From Acidobacteriota bacterium (lineage in GTDB: Bacteria > Acidobacteriota > Blastocatellia > Pyrinomonadales > Pyrinomonadaceae), in the NCBI GenBank assembly GCA_003222855.1, contig QHXH01000100.1, positions 1 to 21,163 on the forward strand: 21,163 bases of DNA, read 5' to 3'. The position numbers were made by a program, and so were the translations under genes. Shown in pieces: positions 14,795 through 21,163 of this stretch. The notes under the pieces are model-generated. The model had not been told where the DNA came from. It searched no databases and was given only the letters and a program-made list of their open reading frames with translations. Position 1 is the first letter of the stretch, and each line of letters begins with the position of its first letter.

Positions 14795-15724
14795 TTACTT
14801 ATTTTCGTCGGGGCTCCCGGCGGGAGTTCCCATATGAAAGAGCGCCTGCCACTTCCCATCGCGATTCACCCAGATGGTCGAGTGGTATTCAGTGTCAGGT
14901 TTCATTCCGGGTAGCTTCACCACGTAGGTGACTAATGACGAGTTGTCGTTGAATTTCACAGTTTTCCAGTCGCTGAGCGTGGCTTTCGAAAGATCCATCA
15001 TCTGCACATTTTTGATTGATCCCGCTTTGTCGCGCACACCATCCGCTTCGATCTCCACCGCGTCGGTGGCGAGATATGAACCGAACGCGTCGAAGTCCTT
15101 GCTCTTCAAGGCATCCCACACCAACTTCTCGTCCGCGTTCGCATCTGGTCCGGCATCAGCAGGTTTCACCATTGGGCTCGTCGCCGGCTTCGCAGATTCT
15201 TTTGCCGGGGATGGCATCGGCATCGGTGGTCGCGAAAGCGTTTCCTGATAATAAACAGCCAGCCACTCGCCATTTCGATACACGTATGCCGATGCTTCCC
15301 GGTATGGACCGGCCGGCACAGCCTTGCCCTTGTACGTGCCTTTAACCGTCACTGAGTAATAGATGAGGGCCGCGTCCTTATCGACCGGTATCATCTTCCA
15401 ATCGGCAAACGTTACGTCCTCAATCTCAAAATCTTTCATGCCGGCAATGCTCGTCGCTTTGTCTTGCGCGCCAGTGTCCAGGACCTCGATGTAATCAGGC
15501 GCTGTCAGCTTGCCGAAAGCGTCCGCGTCTTTCCTTTTGAAGGCGTCCCAGGCGGCCTTTTCTTTGGCGATAATGCCAGCTTCGGAAGCAGGTCCGGTGG
15601 ATTTTGTCTCGGCAGATTTGTTTGCGTTATTCGCATTAGCAGGCATGTCCTTGTTGCCAGAGGGTTGCGTCGCACAGGCAGTAGCCAGGACCAACAAAGA
15701 CACGAGGGCAAGAATCTTTCTCAT
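14795..15724 (-). CDS. Lipoprotein with two NTF2-like (DUF4440-type) domains
   Basis: A 309-residue lipoprotein: MRKILALVSLLVLATAC gives a signal peptide with lipobox and lipidation site Cys17, followed by an Asn/Ala/Ser-rich tether. Two related domains follow. The first (about 50-165) begins EKAAWDAFKRKDADAFGKLTAPDYIEV and the second (about 195-300) begins EKLVWDALKSKDFDAFGSYLATDAVEI; both end in a strand with a W-x-A motif (GEWLAVYYQE; GKWQALFHMG). They are joined by a Pro/Ser/Lys-rich linker. The start is fixed by AAGGAG before the ATG at 15724; longer frames would read into the gap. It lies 69 bases downstream of another NTF2-like lipoprotein, probably in one operon. Function is unknown; envelope localisation is inferred from the lipobox. 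Confidence 0.82.
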   Translation of the reverse strand: MRKILALVSLLVLATACATQPSGNKDMPANANNANKSAETKSTGPASEAGIIAKEKAAWDAFKRKDADAFGKLTAPDYIEVLDTGAQDKATSIAGMKDFEIEDVTFADWKMIPVDKDAALIYYSVTVKGTYKGKAVPAGPYREASAYVYRNGEWLAVYYQETLSRPPMPMPSPAKESAKPATSPMVKPADAGPDANADEKLVWDALKSKDFDAFGSYLATDAVEIEADGVRDKAGSIKNVQMMDLSKATLSDWKTVKFNDNSSLVTYVVKLPGMKPDTEYHSTIWVNRDGKWQALFHMGTPAGSPDENK

Positions 15725-15793
15725 AAGCAGGCTCCTTCGTTCGAATTGATTTGACAAAAGACCTGCGCGCCACTCGAGTTCATTCAGCAAATT

Positions 15794-16468
15794 CTACTGC
15801 GGTGTCGGTTTTCCTGGCGGTGACGCAACTCGTGCGGGCGTCGCCTTCATCGCTGGCGATGATTTAGGCGAGGGCGATGGTTTAGCCGAGGCAGACGGTT
15901 TTGGTGACGGCGATTGCATTGCGGACGCGGCCGATTTCGGGGCCGGCACCGTTGCTGAACCGACGAGTTGCCATTGCCCATTCCGGCGCACGAACGTATC
16001 GACGGATCGAAATTCGCCGCTTACGTCCTGCGTTTTTCCGTCAGGCATTTTGTACTTGCCACCTTTTACCGTAGTGCGCAAGCGGACGATGGCAGAATCA
16101 TTGTTGAGAACATTAACGGTGATATCCGCCAGGTCCCATGAATCGGCTGACAAGGCTCCCGCTTCAATATCTTTCATATCCTGTTCCTTGCTGCCGGCCG
16201 TGCCATCCGGATAGACGAGCAGGATGTCGTCCGCTTCGAATTTACGGACTGCGGCGACGTCGCGCTCTTTCAGAATGCGCGGCCAGTCGTTTTCAATTCG
16301 CGTCAATTCAGCTTCAATTGCCGGTTTGTCCGGCGTAGGCTCCGCGCTCGGCGCCGCCAGGGCGTTCGCGTTGCTGTTCGAGTTCTGTGGAGTTGCACAA
16401 CCGAAATAGACGGCGGCAACGGTTGCAATAAGAAGAGAAAAAAGTGTAACAGCGAAATACTTCCTCAT
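15794..16468 (-). CDS. Lipoprotein with one NTF2-like (DUF4440) domain and Pro/Ser/Lys tail
   Basis: A 224-residue lipoprotein. The signal (about 1-23) ends AAVYFGC with the lipidated Cys24, then an Asn/Ser/Ala/Pro tether. A single NTF2-like domain spans about 50-175: IEAELTRIENDWPRILKERDVAAVRKFEADDILLVYPDG, STVKGG-like strands, and FRSVDTFVRRNGQWQLVGS, the common DUF4440 ending. The last 45 residues are low-complexity Ser-Pro-Lys-Ala, possibly wall-associating or a disordered spacer. AGGGAG sits 10 bases before the ATG at 16468. It is first in a probable two-gene unit with 14795-15724; that gene carries the same fold twice, so duplication within the cluster is likely. Confidence 0.82.
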   Translation of the reverse strand: MRKYFAVTLFSLLIATVAAVYFGCATPQNSNSNANALAAPSAEPTPDKPAIEAELTRIENDWPRILKERDVAAVRKFEADDILLVYPDGTAGSKEQDMKDIEAGALSADSWDLADITVNVLNNDSAIVRLRTTVKGGKYKMPDGKTQDVSGEFRSVDTFVRRNGQWQLVGSATVPAPKSAASAMQSPSPKPSASAKPSPSPKSSPAMKATPARVASPPGKPTPQ

Positions 16469-16529
16469 TTTTGTTTACTCCCTGGTCCAGTTACTTTGCA
16501 GTTTTGTTCTCGCTCTCTGCGCTTGATTG

Positions 16530-16558
16530 CTTCTATTCCAAATTCGTGGCTGAGTCAA
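16530..16558 (-). promoter_or_regulatory. Candidate promoter for the lipoprotein operon
   Basis: On the minus strand, TTGACT (16558-16553), a 17-base spacer and TAGAAG (16535-16530). It lies about 60 bases before the start at 16468. The -35 is strong, the -10 only fair. Confidence 0.4.
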
Positions 16559-16605
16559 TGACTTTAGCTCCCGATGCATCGTCAGGACCGGCGCGCGAAA
16601 GAGTA

Positions 16606-16635
16606 TTGACTTGCCCCAAGTGCTTGTCTTATTGT
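16606..16635 (+). promoter_or_regulatory. Candidate promoter for the secreted BamE-like gene
   Basis: TTGACT (16606-16611), an 18-base spacer, then TATTGT (16630-16635). It diverges from the lipoprotein promoter at 16530-16558; the -35 boxes are 48 bases apart, so one regulator could act on both. Confidence 0.35.
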
Positions 16636-16687
16636 CTGTCCACTAAGCGGCGATCTGGTGCCAGCGAGCCGCCTAGCAACCCTTCCG

Positions 16688-16707
16688 CCGCGTAAATCTT
16701 TACGCGG
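16688..16707 (+). promoter_or_regulatory. 5'-leader hairpin before the secreted BamE-like gene
   Basis: CCGCGTAAATCTTTACGCGG folds into a perfect 8-9 bp stem with a tight loop. It ends 10 bases before the AGGAGGA Shine-Dalgarno (16718-16724), so it would lie in the transcript leader and could stabilise the mRNA or affect ribosome access. Confidence 0.45.
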
Positions 16708-16729
16708 CCTGAATCGCAGGAGGAATCAG

Positions 16730-17230
16730 ATGTTTCGCGTTTCTCTCAGACTCTTTCCAAATCGAGTCGTCAAGTCATGTTTCGTCTTCGCTTGCGCCGT
16801 AGCGTTCCTGATTGTTCCGGCTGCGAGATCATTTGCCCAACGGCCCGGACCGGATAATGCGCAGCCGGTGTTTAGCGACTTTAAAGGCGTGCGTATCGGT
16901 ATGCCCACCGAAGAAGCGCGTAAAAAATTGGGCAGCCCGCGCGACAAAGGTGACGAACAGGACTTCTACGTTTTCAACGATACCCAGGCCGTGCAGGTAT
17001 TTTATGATAAGGCGTCGAAGACGGTAATGGCAATTTCGATTGACTTCATGGAGGGCGCCAGCCAAATCCCCGCGGCGAAAGATATCGTCGGCAGCGAACC
17101 AGACGTGAAGGCTGACGGGTCCGCGTATAAAATGGTGCGCTATCCGAAAGCCGGTTACTGGGTCTCGTACAGCAGGACCGCCGGAAGCACGCCGACCATC
17201 ACGATTACGATGCAAAAAATAGATCATTAA
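16730..17230 (+). CDS. Secreted small protein with BamE/SmpA-like beginning
   Basis: A 166-residue exported protein. The signal peptide covers about 1-37 (basic start, VVKSCFVFACAVAFLIVPAA, ending SFAQ). The mature part opens FSDFKGVRIGMPTEEARKKLGSP, which resembles the 'I..Gmt..eV...lG.P' helix-turn of BamE/SmpA and related small envelope proteins, then YVFNDTQAVQVFYDKASKTVMAISIDF, and a C-terminal half with ADGSAYKMVRYPKAGYWVSYSRT. There is no lipobox. The start is set by a strong AGGAGGA; a longer frame from 16658 would place the signal peptide internally and is rejected. Function is unknown; the resemblance to BamE is limited to the motif and is tentative. Confidence 0.75.
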   Translation: MFRVSLRLFPNRVVKSCFVFACAVAFLIVPAARSFAQRPGPDNAQPVFSDFKGVRIGMPTEEARKKLGSPRDKGDEQDFYVFNDTQAVQVFYDKASKTVMAISIDFMEGASQIPAAKDIVGSEPDVKADGSAYKMVRYPKAGYWVSYSRTAGSTPTITITMQKIDH

Positions 17231-17255
17231 TTCGCGAGGTTCATCTGTTCATGAG

Positions 17256-17290
17256 AGGCCGGCCGAGTCCGCTCGTCCGGCCTTTTGTTC
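17256..17290 (+). terminator. Intrinsic terminator before ychF
   Basis: AGGCCGG (17256-17262) pairs with CCGGCCT (17277-17283) over a 14-base loop, followed by TTTGTTC. It lies 25 bases after the stop of the secreted BamE-like gene, separating it from ychF. Confidence 0.75.
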
Positions 17291-17381
17291 ATGAGATACA
17301 CAATTCGGCGTCAGCGCTGGACATCTACCGGTGGCCATGTTGAAGTGTTGATTTCGTATTCAGGAGGAATTGTTTGCAAGC

Positions 17382-18482
17382 ATGCTTCGCGCAGGATTCG
17401 TAGGTTTACCTAATGTCGGCAAGACGACGCTCTTCAATGCAGTGACAGCGCAATCATCAGGGGTCATTGCGAACTACGCATTCTCAACCAGCAAACCAAA
17501 CGTGGGTGTCGTCGCAGTTCCCGATGAGCGGTTGGCGCCGCTCGCAAAGTTGGTAAAGACCGACGTGATCGTTTCCGCCAGCGTGGAATTCGTCGACATT
17601 GCCGGCCTCGTGCGTGGTTCTTCACAGGGCGAAGGCATGGGAAATCAATTTCTGCACGCAATTCGTGAGACGGACACGATCGTTTCTGTCGTTCGCTGTC
17701 TTGAAAGCGAGACGGTGGTTCACCTTGATCATTCGATCGATCCCCGCCGAGACATCGAAACCATCCAGATCGAACTGGCGCTGGCTGATCTGGCAACAGT
17801 TGAACGGCGGCGAGAGCGCGTGCAGAAAACTGCGAAGGGCGGGGATAAAGCCGCGCGCGCCGAATTAGCGGTGCTGGATAAACTGCAGCCGGCCTTGGAA
17901 GAGTTCAAGCCGGCGCGCAGCGTCGCACTGAACGAAGAAGAAACTACCATTGCGCGAAACTATTTCCTCCTGACGATGAAGCCGACGATTTATGCGGCGA
18001 ACGTTAACGAAGCGACGCTCGCTGACAGTGACGCCAATGAACACGTGAAATCGACGCGCGCAGTGGCAATTGAAGAAGGTGCAGAGTGCGTAGTCATCTG
18101 CGCGCAACTCGAAGCCGACCTGGTCGACCTTTCGCCCGCTGAGCGAATCGAATATCTCGAATCGCTTGGCGTGAAAAGCAGCGGCGTCGATCAATTGATC
18201 AAGAGCGCCTATCGCGTCCTCGGTCTGATGTCATTCTTAACTGCCGGCGAAAAGGAAGCGCGCGCCTGGACGATTCCACGGAACTCGCGCGCGCAAGACG
18301 CCGCCGGGGCAATTCATTCGGACATCGCGCGCGGATTCATTCGAGCTGAAATTGTCGGTTATGACGACTTGATGCGGGCGGGCTCATACGCCGCCGCGCG
18401 CGAGCAGGGGTTGTTGAGGCTGGAGGGCAAAGACTACATCATGCAGGAAGGCGACATCGTTAATTTTAGATTTAACGTGTGA
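17382..18482 (+). CDS. ychF: Redox-regulated ATPase YchF (Obg/OLA1 family)
   Basis: A 366-residue ribosome-associated P-loop ATPase, the family's usual length. The P-loop is GLPNVGKTT (residues 8-16), the G3 region is FVDIAGLVRGSSQGEGMGNQFL, and the G4 position reads NVNE instead of NKxD, the known reason this family prefers ATP over GTP. A helical hairpin (about 125-200) and a C-terminal TGS domain (TAGEKEARAWTIPRNSRAQDAAGAIHSD ... EGDIVNFRFNV; two parts) complete it. The ATG at 17382 gives the canonical MLRAG(F/I)VGLPN; an in-frame TTG at 17370 abuts the AGGAGG (17362-17367) too closely. Known homologues link to translation and oxidative-stress response. Confidence 0.96.
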   Translation: MLRAGFVGLPNVGKTTLFNAVTAQSSGVIANYAFSTSKPNVGVVAVPDERLAPLAKLVKTDVIVSASVEFVDIAGLVRGSSQGEGMGNQFLHAIRETDTIVSVVRCLESETVVHLDHSIDPRRDIETIQIELALADLATVERRRERVQKTAKGGDKAARAELAVLDKLQPALEEFKPARSVALNEEETTIARNYFLLTMKPTIYAANVNEATLADSDANEHVKSTRAVAIEEGAECVVICAQLEADLVDLSPAERIEYLESLGVKSSGVDQLIKSAYRVLGLMSFLTAGEKEARAWTIPRNSRAQDAAGAIHSDIARGFIRAEIVGYDDLMRAGSYAAAREQGLLRLEGKDYIMQEGDIVNFRFNV

Positions 18483-18486
18483 GAGG

Positions 18487-18542
18487 ATCTCTCAGCGATG
18501 AAAGTGCGCGAGTCATCAGGTTGCTGAGAGATGACCGAGGCT
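18487..18542. other. Long-loop hairpin just after ychF
   Basis: ATCTCTCAGC (18487-18496) pairs with GCTGAGAGAT (18533-18542), a perfect 10-bp stem with a 36-base loop, starting 5 bases after the ychF stop. No T-run follows, so it may protect the 3' end rather than terminate. The wider gap 18483-18919 contains this hairpin and the two repeats listed below, and no convincing gene. Confidence 0.4.
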
Positions 18543-18653
18543 TTGCGCAATAAGTCTTTCCGATACCGAAGGCTATCGAATTCTTTCGGACCAATCCGGT
18601 CTCATTCAGACCCAGCTTCAGCCAGGTGAACTGCGCCAAGCTAAGGTCCGGGA

Positions 18654-18853
18654 AACCGTCTAAACGGTAATAACATACTTGACTCATCAGCTGAACCTTT
18701 GTGTCTTTTCGTGATTCCTGGTTCGTGTGATTTCGTGGTTTGGTTCTCGTGATTCATCTGCAAAGCAAACCACGAAAAAACACGAACATAAGACCAATCC
18801 ACACGAAGGCCGCAAGGCGATGAGTCAAGTATATTATTGCCGTTTAAACGGTT
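18654..18853. repeat. Nested 200-bp fold-back element with MSQV-encoding arms
   Basis: Outer arms 18654-18687 and 18820-18853 are inverted copies matching at 31 of 34 positions; the conserved core is ATGAGTCAAGTAT...CCGTTTA. Inner arms GTTCGTGTGATTTCGTGGTTT-like (18721-18741) and 18767-18787 pair at 19 of 21. Homology between the two arms continues outward in weaker form (CACCTGGCTGAAGCTGGGT on one side, CACCCGGCTGAAACCGGGT on the other). Each arm starts a reading frame outward, MSQVCYYRLDG (from 18687, minus) and MSQVYYCRLNG (from 18820, plus). The inner CACGAA words also occur at 3533-3597. No terminal duplication was found. Confidence 0.7.
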
Positions 18854-18881
18854 GTTTGAAATCAACGGGAACCGGCACCGC

Positions 18882-18901
18882 CACCCGGCTGAAACCGGGT
18901 G
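18882..18901. repeat. CACCCGG/CCGGGTG hairpin
   Basis: CACCCGG (18882-18888) and CCGGGTG (18895-18901) form a 7-bp stem over CTGAAA, 18 bases beyond the hemN stop. It could help end the hemE-hemN transcript, though no U-tract follows on the minus strand. It belongs to the outer, diverged part of the fold-back element above. Confidence 0.45.
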
Positions 18902-18919
18902 AGAATGAGAAACTTGGGG

Positions 18920-20263
18920 CTACAGCGCTTGCGAAAATACCTGCGGCCTTTGCTCCTGACTGCGCAGTCTTTGATCAAAGAACATGCACGCATTGCGCAG
19001 GAAAGGCGTTCCCTTTTCAGTTAGCGTCAGCGCGTGATCAGTTACTCGGACTAATTCATCCTCGATCATCGGCCGCAGAAACTTCTTCGCGTCCTGCCGT
19101 TGCTCAGGAAGCAGATCGACTTCAAATCGCGTCATGAACTGCAGTATCTGTTCGCGCAGTTGCCGATCTTTTTCACTTAGAATATGCCCACGCAGCGTGG
19201 GAATCTCGTGGTTTCGCACGCGACGTTCGTAAACCGGAAAAGCTTTTTCGTTTTGATGAAAGCAGGTGGGCGTTTCAGAAATTGCGCTCACCCCGAGGCC
19301 TAACAACACGGTCGTGCGCGTCTCGGTGTATCCCTGGAAGTTGCGATGCAGCGTGTGTTTGCGTTGCGCCTCAGCCATGCCGTCGTGCGGCAACGCAAAG
19401 TGGTCCATTCCGATCTCGACATAACCCGAAGCCGCCAGCATCTCACGCGCTAATTCATATAAAGCGCGTTTCTCACCGGCAACCGGCAGGTCCTCGTCTT
19501 TGTAACTGCGCTGCGCCGGTTTGATCCAGGGCACACGCGCAAAACTGTAGAGTGCGATTCGATCGGGCCGCAACTCGATTGTTTTCTCAACCGTTTCACG
19601 GAACCGATCAGGATTCTGTCGCGGCAACCCGTAAATCAAATCGTAATTCACCGAGGTAAACCCCAGTTCGCGCGCGATGTCTGTCACTGACTTGGTCACT
19701 TCGTAAGGTTGGTGGCGATTGACCAGCCTCTGCACTTCCTGATCGAAGTCCTGCACGCCGATCGAAATTCGCGTGAAGCCCAATTCATGCAGCATCGACA
19801 ATTGTTCCCGCGTCGTGTGCCCGGGGTGCACTTCAACCGACGCTTCGAAGCGATCCTGATCGATGCGGGTGCGGGACAGAATCGGCTTAAGAATCCGTTC
19901 CAGATTTTCTTTCGCGAAAAACGTCGGCGTGCCGCCGCCGAGATGCACCCCGAGCAAAGGCCGTTCGGTCAGCGCCGGAACGCGATCAAGATAAAGATTC
20001 CATTCGGTCGAAAGCAGATCGACGTAACCTTCTTCACGCCCGTGATCGCGGGTGATGACCGTATTGCAGGCACAGAACGTGCAAAGCGATTCGCAAAACG
20101 GAAGATGGAAATAAAGCGACCAGGTGGCGGTCGCGCCGGCAAATGCTTTATTCAGATGCTCGACCCACTGCTCGGTCGTCGGCGAGTCCGTCCAGAACGG
20201 AACGGTCGGATAACTGGTATAACGCGGCGCCGGGACGTCGTACTTGGCGAATAAATCTGTCAC
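18920..20263 (-). CDS. hemN: Oxygen-independent coproporphyrinogen III oxidase
   Basis: Radical SAM enzyme converting coproporphyrinogen III to protoporphyrinogen IX without oxygen. The 447-residue protein matches the length of E. coli HemN. The iron-sulfur motif is YFHLPFCESLCTFCACN (Cys57, Cys61, Cys64, Cys66), and the extra CxC cysteine separates true HemN from the HemW/HutW relatives. GVHLGGGTPTFF (SAM binding, about 105-116), RISIGVQDFDQEVQ, NYDLIYGLPRQ and RIALYSFARVPW also fit. The start is GTG at 20263, overlapping the hemE stop as GTGA, which implies translational coupling. PRYTSYPTVPFW at residues 13-24 is the conserved HemN N-terminus, supporting this start. Confidence 0.96.
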   Translation of the reverse strand: MTDLFAKYDVPAPRYTSYPTVPFWTDSPTTEQWVEHLNKAFAGATATWSLYFHLPFCESLCTFCACNTVITRDHGREEGYVDLLSTEWNLYLDRVPALTERPLLGVHLGGGTPTFFAKENLERILKPILSRTRIDQDRFEASVEVHPGHTTREQLSMLHELGFTRISIGVQDFDQEVQRLVNRHQPYEVTKSVTDIARELGFTSVNYDLIYGLPRQNPDRFRETVEKTIELRPDRIALYSFARVPWIKPAQRSYKDEDLPVAGEKRALYELAREMLAASGYVEIGMDHFALPHDGMAEAQRKHTLHRNFQGYTETRTTVLLGLGVSAISETPTCFHQNEKAFPVYERRVRNHEIPTLRGHILSEKDRQLREQILQFMTRFEVDLLPEQRQDAKKFLRPMIEDELVRVTDHALTLTEKGTPFLRNACMFFDQRLRSQEQRPQVFSQAL

Positions 20264-21163
20264 TGCATTACCTCTCTGACTGTTTCAACAAAAAATCTGA
20301 CATTGTCTTCAGGCGTCCCTGGCAAAACGCCATGGCCCAAGCCGCAAATCCAACCCGGCGGCCTGGCTCTGATTACGGGTTCAAGAAACGCCCGCAGGCG
20401 GCGCTGCAGTTCGCTACGCTCGCTCAGCAGCAGCGATTGATCAAAGTTCCCCTGCACGAAACCAGCTGAAAGAGTCTTGCACGCTTCCAGCAAATCCCAT
20501 CGATGATCGATGCCAACTCCCGCCAGCGAGCCGTCTCTGAAAAGCGCATGGGCCAGGTGCGCCGGTTGGGTCCCTTTGGAATAATAACCGATGCGCGATC
20601 CGTTGGTTGCCGTCAGCGTTTGCAGCTGGGGCACAACTTCCGATAAGAACAGACCCGGCGACAGTTCTCCGGCTGCAGTATCGAAGATCATGACGACCTC
20701 CGCGCCATTTCTTAGTTGAAGCTCGATGTTGCGCGCGAGCAGCGGCACGATGCTTTCGCAAAATTTTGGAAACAGCGGCAGCTGCTGCTTCGATTCATTC
20801 AAGGCACCTTTGTGTGTTCCCTCCACAGCATAAACAAACAAGGTCCAGGGGCCGCCGACAAATCCGATCAGGCTGCGATCGGGCGGCAGGCGTTCGCGCG
20901 TCGCCCGCATCGCTTCCCCCTGAAACAGCAGGTGCGGCCAGGCATCATCGATTGAGCGCAAAGCTGAAACAGATTTTGGATCAAGCTTCCATTCGAGCCG
21001 TGGTCCTTGATCCGTGTATTCCAAACCCATTCCCAAAGCTTCGAGTGGGAATAAGAGATCACTGAACAAGATCGACGCGTCAAAATCAAAGTCGAGCACG
21101 GGGCCCAGCGCAACCTCGGCCGCCAACTCCGGCTGCTTACACAGATCCATGAATGAATGCTTT
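20260..21163 (-). CDS. hemE: Uroporphyrinogen decarboxylase (5' end outside window)
   Basis: Catalyses four decarboxylations of uroporphyrinogen III to coproporphyrinogen III, the step before HemN's substrate pathway. About 300 residues are visible. The frame stays open to the window edge, and upstream of the first internal Met it reads KHSF, so KHSFMDLCKQPELAAEV is the family's internal 'REK(H/Y)SFLELCK.PELA.E' segment and the Met at 21150 is not the start. The missing 45-50 residues should contain the substrate-binding MRQAGRY motif. Visible blocks are DFDASILFSDLLFPLEALGMGLEY, LIGFVGGPWTL, VVMIFDTAAGELSP, VQGNFDQSLL and ICGLGHGVLPGTPEDNV with the conserved His. It ends in TGA overlapping the hemN GTG. 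Confidence 0.95.
   Translation of the reverse strand, partial: KHSFMDLCKQPELAAEVALGPVLDFDFDASILFSDLLFPLEALGMGLEYTDQGPRLEWKLDPKSVSALRSIDDAWPHLLFQGEAMRATRERLPPDRSLIGFVGGPWTLFVYAVEGTHKGALNESKQQLPLFPKFCESIVPLLARNIELQLRNGAEVVMIFDTAAGELSPGLFLSEVVPQLQTLTATNGSRIGYYSKGTQPAHLAHALFRDGSLAGVGIDHRWDLLEACKTLSAGFVQGNFDQSLLLSERSELQRRLRAFLEPVIRARPPGWICGLGHGVLPGTPEDNVRFFVETVREVMQ

Noticed and set aside
18820..19137. 105-residue plus-strand frame starting MSQVYYCRL as a full gene
   Set aside because: Its second half is antisense to the 3' end of hemN. Only the N-terminal part, shared with the opposite arm of the fold-back, is of interest and is reported as a finding.
19709..20254. 181-residue plus-strand frame inside hemN
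   Set aside because: Antisense to the iron-sulfur region of a well-conserved enzyme, with no own ribosome site or family features.
1..21163. tRNA, rRNA, CRISPR arrays, integrases or other phage genes
   Set aside because: None was recognised on either strand; repeats present are single palindromes, not regularly spaced arrays.

Overview
The window looks like a chromosomal segment of a Gram-negative bacterium, most likely an Acidobacteriota member near Blastocatellia/Pyrinomonadales. This is inference from gene content: a tandem pair of secreted GWxTD-domain proteins, a TatC with a large extra loop, DUF4440-type lipoproteins, an AmmeMemoRadiSam radical SAM enzyme, and many short palindromic intergenic repeats. 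No rRNA, tRNA, CRISPR array, phage gene or transposase was recognised.

Layout. 1-3.4 kb, minus strand: the start of a secreted SurA/PpiC-like protein (cut by the window), a stand-alone ATP-dependent DNA ligase, and a BtuF-like cobalamin-binding protein that looks short at its C-terminus. 3.8-5.4 kb, plus: tatA/B-type gene and tatC (Sec-independent export). 5.7-9.0 kb, plus: two paralogous GWxTD proteins, each with its own Shine-Dalgarno and followed by a clear intrinsic terminator. 9.3-11.5 kb, plus: rlmN (23S rRNA/tRNA methylation), a stand-alone DsbD-alpha-like periplasmic domain, and a SnoaL-like protein. 11.5-12.7 kb: pgeF (minus) and acpS (plus) diverge with overlapping 5' ends. 12.8-14.7 kb: an MBL-fold hydrolase (minus) diverges from amrS (plus). 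14.8-16.5 kb, minus: two NTF2-like lipoproteins in one transcription unit. 16.7-18.5 kb, plus: a secreted BamE/SmpA-like small protein and ychF. 18.9-21.2 kb, minus: hemE (5' end outside the window) and hemN, which overlap by four bases (GTGA), giving consecutive late steps of haem synthesis.

Most genes are housekeeping or envelope functions. The unusual part lies between them. Nearly every intergenic gap holds a different inverted-repeat element. One, at 3672-3762, has about 17-bp terminal inverted repeats and is flanked by a perfect 9-bp direct repeat, as expected for a recently inserted non-autonomous mobile element (MITE-like). Another, at 18654-18853, is a nested fold-back whose arms are diverged copies of one sequence, each opening a small reading frame that begins MSQV. 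A third, at 13458-13608, appears to supply the -35 hexamer of the amrS promoter.

All calls come from reading sequence and translations by eye; no database search was run.
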